Assembly: GCF_021729845.1 (NCBI RefSeq)
Contig: NZ_CP063397.1
Coordinates: 2,556,001-2,620,000 of the forward strand
Reading direction: 5' to 3'
From: Rhizobium sp. SL42
GTDB lineage: Bacteria > Pseudomonadota > Alphaproteobacteria > Rhizobiales > Rhizobiaceae
DNA: 64,000 nucleotides
The notes beneath the pieces were generated by a model. It was not told the origin of the DNA, ran no database searches, and worked only from the letters and a program-made list of their open reading frames with translations. Below are positions 38,808 through 48,064 of this stretch, piece by piece. Position 1 is the stretch's first letter. Every line of letters starts with the position of its first letter. The position numbers and the translations under genes are program-made.

Positions 38808-40253
38808 ATGTCGAATGCTTATGACGTCATCATTATCGGTTCCGGCCCCGGTGGCTATATCGCGGCGATCCGTGCCGCACAGCTCGGCATGAAGGTCGCA
38901 GTGGTCGAGCGCGAGCACCTGGCCGGCATCTGCTCGAACTGGGGCTGTATCCCGACCAAGGCTTTGCTGCGGTCGGCCGACGTCCTGCATGCCGCCCAGC
39001 ACGCCAAGAGCTTCGGCCTGACGCTGGAGGGCTCGATCAAGCCGGACCTGAAGGCGATCGTTGCCCGTTCGCGCGGCATTGCCGAGCGCATGAATGCCGG
39101 CGTTGGGTTCCTGTTCAAGAAGAACAAGGTCGATATCATCTGGGGCGAGGCCAAGCTGACCAAGCCGGGTGAGGTGGTCGTATCCAAGACCGCAAAGCCG
39201 ATCGTCCAGCCGCAGGCGCCGCTCCCGAAGAACACGTTGGCCGAGGGTACCTACACGGCCAAGCACATCGTCATTGCCACTGGCGCGCGTCCGCGCGCGC
39301 TGCCTGGCATCGAGCCGGACGGCAAGCTGATCTGGACCTATTTCGACGCGATGAAGCCGGAAGCCATGCCGAAGTCGCTGCTGGTCATGGGCTCGGGCGC
39401 GATCGGTATCGAATTCGCCTCCTTCTACCGCACCATGGGCGTGGATGTGACCGTCGTCGAACTGATGAGCCAGGTCATGCCGGTGGAAGACATCGAGATC
39501 TCGAATTTCGCCAAGAAACAGTTCGACAAGCAGGGCATGAAGATCATTCTCGACGCCAAGGTTTCCAAGGTCGAGAAGGGTGCCGACAGCATCACCGCGC
39601 ATGTCGAGAAGAAGGACGGCTCTGTCGAGAAGATCACCGCTGACCGGATGATTTCGGCTGTCGGCGTTCAGGGCAATATCGAAAACCTCGGCCTTGAAAC
39701 CTTGGGCATCAAGACCGATCGTGGTTGCATCGTCATCGATGGCTACGGCAAGACCAACGTGCCTGGCGTCTACGCGATCGGCGACGTTGCCGGCCCGCCG
39801 ATGCTGGCCCACAAGGCCGAGCATGAAGCCGTCATCTGCATCGAGAAGATTGCCGGCCTGCCGAACGTGCATCCGATGGACAAGTTGAAGATCCCGGGCT
39901 GCACCTACTGCAATCCGCAGGTCGCCTCTGTCGGCATGACGGAAGCCAAGGCCAAGGCCGAGGGCCGTGACATCCGCGTCGGTCGCTTCCCGTTTGCCGG
40001 CAACGGCAAGGCGATCGCGCTCGGCGAGGACCAGGGTCTGGTCAAGACGATCTTCGACAAGAAGACCGGCGAACTGCTCGGAGCGCACATGGTCGGCGCT
40101 GAAGTGACCGAACTGATCCAGGGCTTCGTCGTCGCCATGAACCTCGAAACCACCGAGGAAGAACTGATGCACACGATCTTCCCGCATCCGACCATTTCGG
40201 AAACGATGAAGGAAAGTGTGCTCGACGCTTACGGCAGGGTTCTCAACGCCTGA
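38808..40253 (+). CDS. lpdA: Dihydrolipoamide dehydrogenase (E3)
   Basis: E3 reoxidises the lipoyl groups of the pyruvate dehydrogenase complex using FAD and NAD. The 481-residue protein has the FAD-binding YDVIIIGSGPGGYIAAIRAA, a redox disulfide in GICSNWGCIPTKALL, the NAD-binding GSGAIGIEFASFY, the second FAD motif VYAIGDVAGPPMLAHKA, and the C-terminal active-site HPHPTIS-type sequence (FPHPTISETM). The ATG at 38808 gives the canonical start and has AAGGAG upstream; a GTG at 38796 is less likely. The redox motif reads C-SNWG-C with Ile before it, a variant known in this subgroup. Confidence 0.96.
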   Translation: MSNAYDVIIIGSGPGGYIAAIRAAQLGMKVAVVEREHLAGICSNWGCIPTKALLRSADVLHAAQHAKSFGLTLEGSIKPDLKAIVARSRGIAERMNAGVGFLFKKNKVDIIWGEAKLTKPGEVVVSKTAKPIVQPQAPLPKNTLAEGTYTAKHIVIATGARPRALPGIEPDGKLIWTYFDAMKPEAMPKSLLVMGSGAIGIEFASFYRTMGVDVTVVELMSQVMPVEDIEISNFAKKQFDKQGMKIILDAKVSKVEKGADSITAHVEKKDGSVEKITADRMISAVGVQGNIENLGLETLGIKTDRGCIVIDGYGKTNVPGVYAIGDVAGPPMLAHKAEHEAVICIEKIAGLPNVHPMDKLKIPGCTYCNPQVASVGMTEAKAKAEGRDIRVGRFPFAGNGKAIALGEDQGLVKTIFDKKTGELLGAHMVGAEVTELIQGFVVAMNLETTEEELMHTIFPHPTISETMKESVLDAYGRVLNA

Positions 40254-40332
40254 GGCCCGCAACCGCGCGACTGTTGTGACGAAGGGTCTCGCCGCCTATA
40301 TAGACGGCGAATTGGAGACAGAGGAGTGGACG

Positions 40333-40584
40333 ATGGGTTTTGAAATTGGCTGGTTCCTGACCATTGTCGTCGGCGGTTTGGCCGGCTGGCTCGCCGGCAA
40401 GCTCATGGACATGCGTTTCGGCATATTCATGAACATCATCATCGGCATTGTCGGTGCAGCGGTTGCCGCCGCCATCTTCCGCCGCCTCGGCATCTTCGTC
40501 GAAGGCGACTGGCTCGGCTACCTGATCACCAGCTTTGTCGGCGCAAGCCTTCTTCTCTTCGTCGCCAAGCTTGTGCGGCGCTAA
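40333..40584 (+). CDS. GlsB/YeaQ/YmgE-family small membrane protein
   Basis: The 83-residue protein has three hydrophobic segments (about residues 3-22, 30-50, 58-80) and the family pattern GGLAGWLAGKLMD and IIIGIVGAAVAA with Gly-rich helices. It belongs to the transglycosylase-associated (GlsB/YeaQ) family, a stress-associated small membrane protein group of unknown biochemical role. ATG 40333 follows GAGGAG. A frame extending upstream to 40216 overlaps lpdA and is not favoured. It lies between lpdA and lipA. Confidence 0.88.
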   Translation: MGFEIGWFLTIVVGGLAGWLAGKLMDMRFGIFMNIIIGIVGAAVAAAIFRRLGIFVEGDWLGYLITSFVGASLLLFVAKLVRR

Positions 40585-40629
40585 TTTCTCTACTGCCGCC
40601 ACGCTGAGCGGCCAGGACAGGTTACCATA

Positions 40630-41601
40630 ATGGTCACGATCCTCGACAGGACCAATCTCGCCGACGAAAAGCGCGTGCGCCATCCGGAAAAGGCCCACCG
40701 GCCGGATACGGAAGTGATGCGCAAGCCGGAATGGATCCGCGTCAAGGCCCCGACATCGAAGGGCTACCATGAGACGCGTGAGCTGGTGCGCAGCCACAAG
40801 CTCGTCACCGTCTGCGAGGAAGCCGGTTGCCCGAATATCGGCGAGTGCTGGGACAAGAAGCACGCGACCTTCATGATCATGGGCGAGATCTGTACGCGTG
40901 CCTGCGCCTTCTGCAATGTCGCGACCGGCAAGCCGAATGCCCTCGATATGGCCGAGCCCGAAAATGTCGCCAAGGCCGTCAAGCAGATGGGTCTGTCACA
41001 TGTGGTCATTACTTCGGTTGACCGCGACGATCTGGAAGACGGCGGCGCCGAGCATTTCGAAAAGGTGATCTGGGCGATCCGCGAAGCATCGCCGGAAACG
41101 ACGATCGAGATCCTGACGCCGGACTTCCTGAAGAAGCCGGGTGCCCTGGAGCGTGTCGTCGCCGCAAAGCCGGACGTCTTCAATCACAACATGGAAACCG
41201 TTCCGGGCAACTATCTGACCGTTCGACCGGGCGCCCGCTATTTCCATTCGGTGCGTCTGCTGCAGCGGGTCAAGGAACTCGACCCGACCATGTTCACCAA
41301 GTCCGGCATCATGGTCGGCCTAGGCGAGGAGCGCAACGAAGTGCTGCAGCTTATGGACGACCTGCGCACCGCCGATGTCGACTTCCTCACCATCGGCCAG
41401 TATCTGCAGCCGACCCGCAAGCACCACAAGGTGATGAGCTTCGTCACGCCGGACGAATTCAAGTCCTACGAGACCGTGGCCTATGCCAAGGGCTTCCTGA
41501 TGGTGTCGTCGAGCCCACTCACCCGATCCTCGCACCACGCTGGCGACGACTTCGCTCGGCTGAAGGCCAATCGCGAGAAGGCGCAAGCGGCGCGGGGCTG
41601 A
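40630..41601 (+). CDS. lipA: Lipoyl synthase (radical SAM)
   Basis: LipA inserts two sulfurs into octanoyl groups on E2 and related proteins. The 323-residue protein has the auxiliary cluster motif [12 protein letters not shown] (C-x4-C-x5-C), the radical-SAM motif [10 protein letters not shown] (C-x3-C-x2-C), [24 protein letters not shown] and the C-terminal [10 protein letters not shown] with the conserved RSS. Its place next to pdh genes fits: the lipoyl domains of PdhB and PdhC are its substrates. Beyond its stop lies a decayed toxin gene on the other strand. Confidence 0.97.
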   Translation: MVTILDRTNLADEKRVRHPEKAHRPDTEVMRKPEWIRVKAPTSKGYHETRELVRSHKLVTVCEEAGCPNIGECWDKKHATFMIMGEICTRACAFCNVATGKPNALDMAEPENVAKAVKQMGLSHVVITSVDRDDLEDGGAEHFEKVIWAIREASPETTIEILTPDFLKKPGALERVVAAKPDVFNHNMETVPGNYLTVRPGARYFHSVRLLQRVKELDPTMFTKSGIMVGLGEERNEVLQLMDDLRTADVDFLTIGQYLQPTRKHHKVMSFVTPDEFKSYETVAYAKGFLMVSSSPLTRSSHHAGDDFARLKANREKAQAARG

Positions 41602-41604
41602 TCT

Positions 41605-41829
41605 GTCGCGTATTGCCTGCCAATCTTCGTGGCCATGGCATATGCGGATCACGAGAATGTCGTGATCCGTCAAGTCTTGCTAAGCGATCAAATGCGCACG
41701 AACGGGGTAAACGCGGATTGGCGGCGTGATTTCCAACCGCTGTCCGGCGAGTTTTGGATTGCCTGCCAGCAGATGCAGTGTCCGCTCCAGATTAAGACGG
41801 TAAGCCTAGGCTCGCCGCTCTCCGAAAGC
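41605..41829 (-). pseudogene. Decayed ParE-family toxin gene
   Basis: In one minus-strand frame the translation reads like the last 70 residues of a ParE/plasmid-stabilisation toxin: NLERTLHLLAGNPKLAGQRL, then ITPPIRVYPVRAHLI, then DHDILVIRICHGHEDW, all in register. The frame is broken by TAG at 41806-41808 and TAG at 41680-41682, with a TGA at 41833-41835 upstream. The N-terminal third cannot be recognised and no ParD-type antitoxin is seen. The rest of the 41602-41974 gap shows no gene. The remnant runs up to the lipA stop on the opposite strand. Confidence 0.7.
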
Positions 41830-41974
41830 GTGTCACCTCATCGATAGATCCGCCCCGCGCATCGCTGGCGAACTGGACCTGCACGGTCCCAACATAGGTG
41901 TACTGCTGCTGAAATCCCGCAAAGACATGCGCCGCCTGCTTGATCTTGTCGGCGCGCCTGCTTAAGTCGGCTCC

Positions 41975-42427
41975 ATGCCACAGTTTGAAACCCGCCGCCT
42001 TGTCACGCATTCTCCCGATCGGATGTACGATCTCGTCGCCGATGTGGAGCGTTATCCGGAATTTCTGCCGCTCTGCGAAGCGCTTGTCATCCGTTCGCGC
42101 CGTGAACGCGATGGCAAGGAATTGCTGATCGCCGACATGACCGTGGGCTACAAGGCGATCCGCGAAACCTTCACCACCCAGGTTCTGCTCAATCCAGCCG
42201 AGCATGTCATCGACGTCAAATATATCGAGGGGCCGTTCAAGTATCTCGACAATCGCTGGCGGTTCGAAGAGACGGGTGAGGGCGGTTGTGCGGTCAATTT
42301 CTTCATCGACTACGAGTTCAAGAACCGCATCCTCGGCGCCCTGATGGGATCGATGTTCGATCGCGCCTTCCGCATGTTCGCCGAAGCCTTCGAGACACGT
42401 GCCGACAAGATCTATGCCGCCGTCTGA
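41975..42427 (+). CDS. RatA/Coq10-like START-domain protein
   Basis: The 150-residue protein has the Coq10/RatA pattern: MPQFETRRLVTHSPDRMYDLVADVERYPEFLPLC at the start (two segments), then RERDGKELLIADMTVGY, PFKYLDNRWRF and a C-terminal helix with FRMFAEAFETRA. In mitochondria Coq10 binds ubiquinone; the bacterial RatA is proposed to affect ribosome assembly. A lipid- or quinone-binding role is plausible but unproven. The gene is convergent with cinA and the two 3' ends overlap by 16 bases. Confidence 0.88.
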   Translation: MPQFETRRLVTHSPDRMYDLVADVERYPEFLPLCEALVIRSRRERDGKELLIADMTVGYKAIRETFTTQVLLNPAEHVIDVKYIEGPFKYLDNRWRFEETGEGGCAVNFFIDYEFKNRILGALMGSMFDRAFRMFAEAFETRADKIYAAV

Positions 42428-42918
42428 GCGGCTTTCATCAACAGTTCCAGCGCTGTCTGCACGGTCGCCAGCCTTACTCCGTCGCGACCGATGTCGCCAT
42501 AGTGCATTTCCCGATGCAGCATGAGACCCGACCGGCTCTTTAACGCCAGATGAACCAGCCCGACCGGCTTGTCTGTCGTTCCGCCACCGGGTCCGGCAAT
42601 ACCGGTCACGGCGACGGCGACATCTGCCCGTGAACGGTAAAGCGCGCCATGCGCCATCTGCAGCGCGGTTTCGCGCGACACTGCGCCAAACATTTCAAGT
42701 GTTGCCGGCGTCACGCCGATCAGGTCCATCTTGGCGTCATTCGTATAGGTGACAAAGCCACGATCTACCACCGCGGAGGAACCGGACACATCGGTCAGGG
42801 CTCCGGCAATCAGTCCGCCGGTACAGGATTCAGCGGTTGCCACCATCCAGCCACGCGTCCGGTAAAGTGCAATGATCTCTTCGGCAAGCCTGGCCGTTCC
42901 GGCTGGAAACAGGCTCAT
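42412..42918 (-). CDS. cinA: CinA-family nicotinamide-nucleotide amidohydrolase (PncC type)
   Basis: The 168-residue protein corresponds to the C-terminal CinA/PncC domain alone, without the N-terminal MoaB-like domain of full-length CinA. It has [54 protein letters not shown] and [10 protein letters not shown]. Such proteins deamidate nicotinamide mononucleotide in NAD recycling. The start overlaps the ispDF stop by four bases, so the two are co-translated. Confidence 0.93.
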   Translation of the reverse strand: MSLFPAGTARLAEEIIALYRTRGWMVATAESCTGGLIAGALTDVSGSSAVVDRGFVTYTNDAKMDLIGVTPATLEMFGAVSRETALQMAHGALYRSRADVAVAVTGIAGPGGGTTDKPVGLVHLALKSRSGLMLHREMHYGDIGRDGVRLATVQTALELLMKAAQTAA

Positions 42919-44123
42919 GCGGACGTGCTTTGAAACACGACGGTCGCCGTTGCAATGGCGGCAATCCCTTCGCGCCGACCGACAAAGCCGATTGTCTCGT
43001 TGGTTGTTGCCTTGACCGAGCAGCGATCGAGCGAGATCCCGAGCATGTCAGCCAGCTTTTCGCGCATCTCTTGCCGGCGAGGCCCGATCTTAGGCGCTTC
43101 GGCAATAAGCGAAATATCTGCGTTCATGATGGTGCCGCCGGCCTGGCGGATGATCTTGACGGCATGCTCGACAAAAATACGCGAGGCCGCACCGCGCCAC
43201 TGAGGATCCGATGGCGGAAAATGGTCGCCAATATCGCCCGCTCCGCATGTCGCAAGCAAGGCGTCGGTCAGGGCGTGCAGGGCGACGTCGGCGTCGGAAT
43301 GCCCCTTCAAGCTCTGGTCATGCGGCAGGAAGATGCCGCACAGCGTCACGCCATCGCCGGCCTCGAGTTGGTGCACATCATAGCCATTGCCGGTGCGCAC
43401 GTCGGGAAGCGCGCTGCCCGCAAGTTTCTCATCCGCCATGGTGATGTCCTTCTGTAAGGTAAGCTTGACGTTGTCGACAGAGCCCTCGATCAGCGTCACC
43501 GGCAGTCCGGCCCATTCCGCAATCGAGGCGTCGTCGGTGAATTCGGTGCTGGCCATTTCGGCGGCGCGGTCGTGCGCGTTCAGGATGGCTGAAAATTCGA
43601 ACGCCTGCGGCGTCTGGGCCGTGAAAAGGCCGGCCCTGGGAATGGTGTCTGTCACTAGGCCGCTTGCGCCACGCTTTACCGTGTCGGCAATCGCCAGCGC
43701 TGGGAGCATCGCAGCCAAGCCCTGATTGAAGCCAGCCTCGATTCTCTCCAGCAGAGCAAGATCGACAAAAGGACGGACGCCGTCATGGATGAGCACATGG
43801 CTGATGCCGTGCGGCTCAATCGCTTTCAGGCCCTTCTGCACCGAGATTTGTCGCGTTGCGCCACCCGTTACGCAATATAGCGGCGCTTCGGCTGGAAACT
43901 GGCTGCGAACGGCATCGAACAGCGATTGGTCGTCCGGATGGATGACCGCCACGATCGGGCCAGTTTTGGGCCAATCAAGCAGGCGTCGTATCGTGTGCCA
44001 GAGCACCGGCTTGCCGCCGATCCTGCGGTATTGCTTGGGCCCTTCGACCGAAGCGCCCGCCCGTTCGCCGCGTCCGGCAGCCACGACCACGATACCGATT
44101 GTGCGCGTCAACTCTTGCTCCAT
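42915..44123 (-). CDS. ispDF: Bifunctional IspD/IspF (MEP-pathway isoprenoid synthesis)
   Basis: The 402-residue fusion has an N-terminal cytidylyltransferase (IspD, about residues 1-225: [22 protein letters not shown]) and a C-terminal cyclodiphosphate synthase (IspF, about 245-402: [52 protein letters not shown]). It therefore carries out two non-consecutive steps of the methylerythritol phosphate pathway. The fusion is typical of alphaproteobacteria. ATG 44123 follows GGCGGGA; a start eight codons earlier is less likely. It is divergent from dusB across a 173-base region. Confidence 0.96.
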   Translation of the reverse strand: MEQELTRTIGIVVVAAGRGERAGASVEGPKQYRRIGGKPVLWHTIRRLLDWPKTGPIVAVIHPDDQSLFDAVRSQFPAEAPLYCVTGGATRQISVQKGLKAIEPHGISHVLIHDGVRPFVDLALLERIEAGFNQGLAAMLPALAIADTVKRGASGLVTDTIPRAGLFTAQTPQAFEFSAILNAHDRAAEMASTEFTDDASIAEWAGLPVTLIEGSVDNVKLTLQKDITMADEKLAGSALPDVRTGNGYDVHQLEAGDGVTLCGIFLPHDQSLKGHSDADVALHALTDALLATCGAGDIGDHFPPSDPQWRGAASRIFVEHAVKIIRQAGGTIMNADISLIAEAPKIGPRRQEMREKLADMLGISLDRCSVKATTNETIGFVGRREGIAAIATATVVFQSTSA

Positions 44124-44296
44124 CGTCCCGCCTGGTCCATGACACATTTTCTTCGCACCCGTGCTCTATCGGCTCGTAATCGCCTTTTCCAGCATTTGCC
44201 CGAAATTTTGTCGATGAGACATCAATGCCTCTTGGCAAGTGGCGGAACACTGGCTAAAAATAGTGCAAAACCCACGATTGCCCGAAAGATAATCAT

Positions 44297-45298
44297 TTGA
44301 ATTCAGTTGCGTTAGATACGCCTTTCAGCATCGGCTCAGTGTCCATACGCAACCGTGTGGTGCTCGCGCCGATGTCCGGCGTGACTGATCTTCCGTTTCG
44401 GCAGCTTGCCTTTCGCTTCGGCGCTGGCTTGGTCGTGACCGAGATGGTGGCCAGCCGCGAACTTGTGTTCAATGCTGCCGAAAGTTGGAGCCGTCTGAAG
44501 GGGGCGGGGCTAACGCCGCATATGGTGCAGCTTGCCGGGCGCGAGGCTTATTGGCTGGCCGAAGCCGCCAGGATCGCCGAAGGCAATGGCGCCGACATCA
44601 TCGACATCAACATGGGCTGCCCTGCCAAGAAGGTCATCGGGGGTTATGCCGGCTCCGCGTTGATGCGCGAGCCTGACCACGCTCTGTCGCTGATCGAGGC
44701 GACGGTAAGGGCTGTCAAGGTTCCCGTGACGGTCAAGATGCGGCTCGGCTGGGACGACAACTCGATCAATGCGCCGCAGATCGCTGCCCGTGCCGAAGCG
44801 GCGGGCGTGCAATTGATCACCATTCATGGCCGCACCCGCATGCAGTTTTACGAGGGGCGCGCAGACTGGGATGCGATTGCCGTAGTTCGCGATGCGATCA
44901 AGGTGCCGTTGATTGCCAATGGCGATGTTGAAAGCCGCGAGGACGCGGCCGAGATCCTGCGCCGTTCCGGTGCGGATGCCGTCATGGTTGGGCGCGCGTG
45001 CCAGGGACGCCCTTGGCATGCCGGCTGGCTGGCCGGAGCAACGGTGCCGTTGGCTGCCGATATTCCGGCACTCGCGGTCGAGCACTACCGGATGATGCTC
45101 TCCCACTACGGTGCCGATGTCGGAGTGCGGCATGCGCGCAAGCATCTCGGCTGGTATCTCGGCCATCATGCGCCGACGCTTCCGCCGGACGCTAAAGCCG
45201 CGATCATGACGGCGAAGGATCCCGATTTTGTCGCCGATGCGATGATGGCTGCACTTTCTGCCGGGCTTGCCCCGCAATCAAGACAGGAGGCCGCATGA
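44297..45298 (+). CDS. dusB: tRNA-dihydrouridine synthase DusB (NifR3)
   Basis: The 333-residue flavoprotein reduces uridines in tRNA D-loops. It has [15 protein letters not shown], the catalytic Cys in [19 protein letters not shown], the HGRTR segment and [13 protein letters not shown] with [10 protein letters not shown]. In Rhizobium the gene is known as nifR3, the first gene of the nitrogen-control operon; here its stop overlaps the ntrB start. The annotated start TTG at 44297 is the best available in frame, but the N-terminus is not certain. Confidence 0.95.
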   Translation: MNSVALDTPFSIGSVSIRNRVVLAPMSGVTDLPFRQLAFRFGAGLVVTEMVASRELVFNAAESWSRLKGAGLTPHMVQLAGREAYWLAEAARIAEGNGADIIDINMGCPAKKVIGGYAGSALMREPDHALSLIEATVRAVKVPVTVKMRLGWDDNSINAPQIAARAEAAGVQLITIHGRTRMQFYEGRADWDAIAVVRDAIKVPLIANGDVESREDAAEILRRSGADAVMVGRACQGRPWHAGWLAGATVPLAADIPALAVEHYRMMLSHYGADVGVRHARKHLGWYLGHHAPTLPPDAKAAIMTAKDPDFVADAMMAALSAGLAPQSRQEAA

Positions 45299-46428
45299 CG
45301 GCGAATTCAAGCGGCAACGGGCTGGCCATGGCGGTCTTGAACGCCATCCAGAATCCGGTTGTCATGGTTGATGCCAATGGCCATATCGCCTTTGCCAACT
45401 GGGAGGCTGAAGCCTTCTTCGGCGCCAGCGCGAGCCATCTCGCCCGCTACCGCCTATCGACATTCATTCCCTTCGGAAGCCCGCTATTGTCGCTGATCGA
45501 GCAGGTGCGCGAGCGTCTGGCGCCGGTCAACGAGTACCGCGTCGACCTCAGTTCGCCCCGCCTTGGCCAAGAAAAGCTCGTCGACATCTACGTCGCGCCG
45601 GTCGTCAGCCAGCCCGGCAATGTCGTGGTGGTCTTCCAGGAGCGTTCGATGGCCGACAAGATCGACCGCCAGCTGACCCATCGCGCCGCCGCGCGTTCCG
45701 TTACCGGTCTGGCCTCGATGCTGGCGCACGAAATCAAGAACCCGCTTTCGGGTATCCGTGGCGCGGCCCAGCTGCTGGAAACTGCCGTCACCGATGAAGA
45801 CCGCGCGCTTACCCGTTTGATCTGCGACGAGACAGATCGTATCGTTTCGCTCGTCGATCGCATGGAGGTGTTTTCCGACGAACGCCCGGTCGATCGCCAG
45901 TCAATCAACATCCATTCGGTACTGGACCAGGTAAAGGCCGTCGCCAAGGCCGGCTTCGCCCGCAATATCCGCATCACCGAAAGCTACGACCCGTCTCTGC
46001 CGTCTGTCTTTGCCAATCGTGACCAGCTGGTGCAGGTCTTTCTCAATCTGGTCAAGAATGCCTCGGAAGCCATCGGCGAGCGTTCCGATGGTGAGATCCA
46101 GCTGACCACAGCATACCGACCGGGAATCCGACTGTCTGTTGCCGGATCGCGTGAGAAAATTTCGCTGCCGCTTGAATTCTGCGTGCACGACAATGGCCCG
46201 GGCGTGCCTTCCGATCTGGTGCCGCACCTTTTTGATCCCTTCATCACCACCAAGACCAACGGCTCCGGCCTTGGGCTTGCGCTGGTGGCGAAGATCATCG
46301 GTGCCCATGGCGGTATCGTAGAATGCGACAGCCAGGCCAGCCGAACCACTTTCCGCGTGCTCATGCCGATGTCCAAGGAGACATCGCCGGATGATGCGCC
46401 CCTTGCAAAATCCACAGGAACAAATTGA
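45295..46428 (+). CDS. ntrB: Nitrogen-regulation sensor kinase NtrB
   Basis: NtrB phosphorylates NtrC when nitrogen is scarce and is controlled by PII proteins. The 377-residue cytosolic protein has an N-terminal PAS-like domain (about 10-120, [17 protein letters not shown]), the HisKA site [20 protein letters not shown] with the phospho-His, and a HATPase domain with [18 protein letters not shown] and GSGLGLALV. The start overlaps the dusB stop and the stop overlaps the ntrC start, so dusB-ntrB-ntrC forms one operon. Confidence 0.96.
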   Translation: MTANSSGNGLAMAVLNAIQNPVVMVDANGHIAFANWEAEAFFGASASHLARYRLSTFIPFGSPLLSLIEQVRERLAPVNEYRVDLSSPRLGQEKLVDIYVAPVVSQPGNVVVVFQERSMADKIDRQLTHRAAARSVTGLASMLAHEIKNPLSGIRGAAQLLETAVTDEDRALTRLICDETDRIVSLVDRMEVFSDERPVDRQSINIHSVLDQVKAVAKAGFARNIRITESYDPSLPSVFANRDQLVQVFLNLVKNASEAIGERSDGEIQLTTAYRPGIRLSVAGSREKISLPLEFCVHDNGPGVPSDLVPHLFDPFITTKTNGSGLGLALVAKIIGAHGGIVECDSQASRTTFRVLMPMSKETSPDDAPLAKSTGTN

Positions 46429-47879
46429 TGACGGCCACGATTCTTGTTGCTGACGACGATGCAGCGATCCGCACGGTATTGAACCAGGCCCTGAGCCGGG
46501 CCGGTTACGATGTGCGCATTACGTCCAATGCCGCCACGCTCTGGCGCTGGATTTCCGCAGGAGAGGGCGATCTGGTGGTGACCGATGTCATCATGCCCGA
46601 TGAAAATGCATTCGACCTTCTGCCGAGGATCAAGAAGGCTCGGCCGGATCTCCCGGTGCTGGTGATGAGCGCGCAAAACACATTCATGACGGCGATCAAG
46701 GCGTCCGAGAAGGGGGCATACGATTACCTGCCGAAGCCGTTCGATCTGACCGAACTGATCGCGATCATCGGTCGGGCACTCGCCGAGCCGAAGAAGAAGC
46801 CGGCGCGGCTCGATGACGACATGCAGGACGGCATGCCGCTCGTTGGGCGCTCCGCCGCGATGCAGGAAATCTACCGGGTGCTTGCCCGACTGATGCAGAC
46901 CGACCTGACGCTGATGATCACCGGTGAATCGGGCACCGGCAAGGAGCTGGTCGCCAAGGCGCTGCACGACTACGGCAAGCGCCGCAACGGTCCTTTCGTT
47001 GCGATCAACATGGCCGCCATCCCGCGCGACCTGATCGAGTCGGAACTGTTCGGCCACGAAAAGGGCGCGTTCACCGGTGCGCAGAACCGCTCGACTGGTC
47101 GTTTCGAGCAGGCCGAAGGCGGAACACTCTTCCTCGACGAAATCGGCGACATGCCCATGGATGCGCAGACGCGCCTGTTGCGCGTGCTCCAGCAGGGTGA
47201 ATACACCACGGTTGGCGGCCGCACGCCGATCCGCACCGATGTCCGCATTGTGGCTGCGACCAACAAGGACCTGAAACATTCGATCAATCAGGGCCTTTTC
47301 CGTGAAGACCTTTATTACCGCCTGAATGTCGTGCCGCTGCGCCTGCCGCCGTTGCGTGATCGTGCCGAGGATATCCCCGATCTTGTCCGCCACTTCATCC
47401 AGCAGGGTGAAAAGGAAGGCCTCGATTCCAAGCGTTTCGAGCATGAAGCGTTGGAGGTGATGAAAGCCTATGCCTGGCCGGGCAATGTGCGCGAGCTCGA
47501 GAATGTCGTGCGTCGCCTGATGGCGCTCTACCCGCAGGACGTCATCGCGCGCGAAGTTGTGGAGCAGGAACTGCGGGCTGATATTGCCGATAGCCCGATC
47601 ACAAAGGCCGGCATGCCGACCGGGTCGATGACCATTTCCCAGGCAGTCGAGGAAAACATGCGGACTTATTTCGCCGGTTTTGGCGATGCTCTGCCGCCCT
47701 CTGGTCTTTATGATCGTGTGCTGACCGAAATGGAATATCCACTGATTCTGGCGGCCCTTACGGCGACCCGCGGCAACCAGATCAAGGCGGCCGATCTCCT
47801 CGGACTGAACCGCAATACACTGCGCAAAAAGATCCGCGAACTGGGTGTCTCTGTCTACCGAAGCTCGCGCTCGGCTTGA
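46428..47879 (+). CDS. ntrC: Nitrogen-regulation response regulator NtrC
   Basis: NtrC activates sigma-54 promoters of nitrogen-assimilation genes. The 483-residue protein has a receiver ([14 protein letters not shown], phospho-Asp in [12 protein letters not shown]), an AAA+ domain with Walker A GESGTGKE, the sigma-54 contact loop [18 protein letters not shown] and the arginine-finger region, and a Fis-type HTH at the end ([20 protein letters not shown]). The ATG at 46428 overlaps the ntrB TGA by one base. A short CGGCTT/AAGCCG hairpin spans its stop. Confidence 0.97.
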   Translation: MTATILVADDDAAIRTVLNQALSRAGYDVRITSNAATLWRWISAGEGDLVVTDVIMPDENAFDLLPRIKKARPDLPVLVMSAQNTFMTAIKASEKGAYDYLPKPFDLTELIAIIGRALAEPKKKPARLDDDMQDGMPLVGRSAAMQEIYRVLARLMQTDLTLMITGESGTGKELVAKALHDYGKRRNGPFVAINMAAIPRDLIESELFGHEKGAFTGAQNRSTGRFEQAEGGTLFLDEIGDMPMDAQTRLLRVLQQGEYTTVGGRTPIRTDVRIVAATNKDLKHSINQGLFREDLYYRLNVVPLRLPPLRDRAEDIPDLVRHFIQQGEKEGLDSKRFEHEALEVMKAYAWPGNVRELENVVRRLMALYPQDVIAREVVEQELRADIADSPITKAGMPTGSMTISQAVEENMRTYFAGFGDALPPSGLYDRVLTEMEYPLILAALTATRGNQIKAADLLGLNRNTLRKKIRELGVSVYRSSRSA

Positions 47880-48064
47880 CAAGCCGAAAGCCTCCGTTGC
47901 AATTTCGCCACATTGCGTTGCTCAAAAGCCACGTTGCCTTTGTACCTGTCAGTCCGTGCCGGATTGCGGGAACAGCGGTACGCTTTTGCAAATGACAATT
48001 CACCGATCGCGGACTTTGCCCCGATCGTCGCGACAATGGCTCTGAACGGGCCAGGGGGAAACGG

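Noticed and set aside
44124..44296. Sigma-54 promoter for the dusB-ntrBC operon
   Set aside because: A TGGCA occurs, but the matching TTGC at the right distance is missing.
45984..47882. 632-residue minus-strand frame across ntrB and ntrC
   Set aside because: Antisense to genes with intact kinase and AAA+ motifs; composition is typical of a complementary frame.
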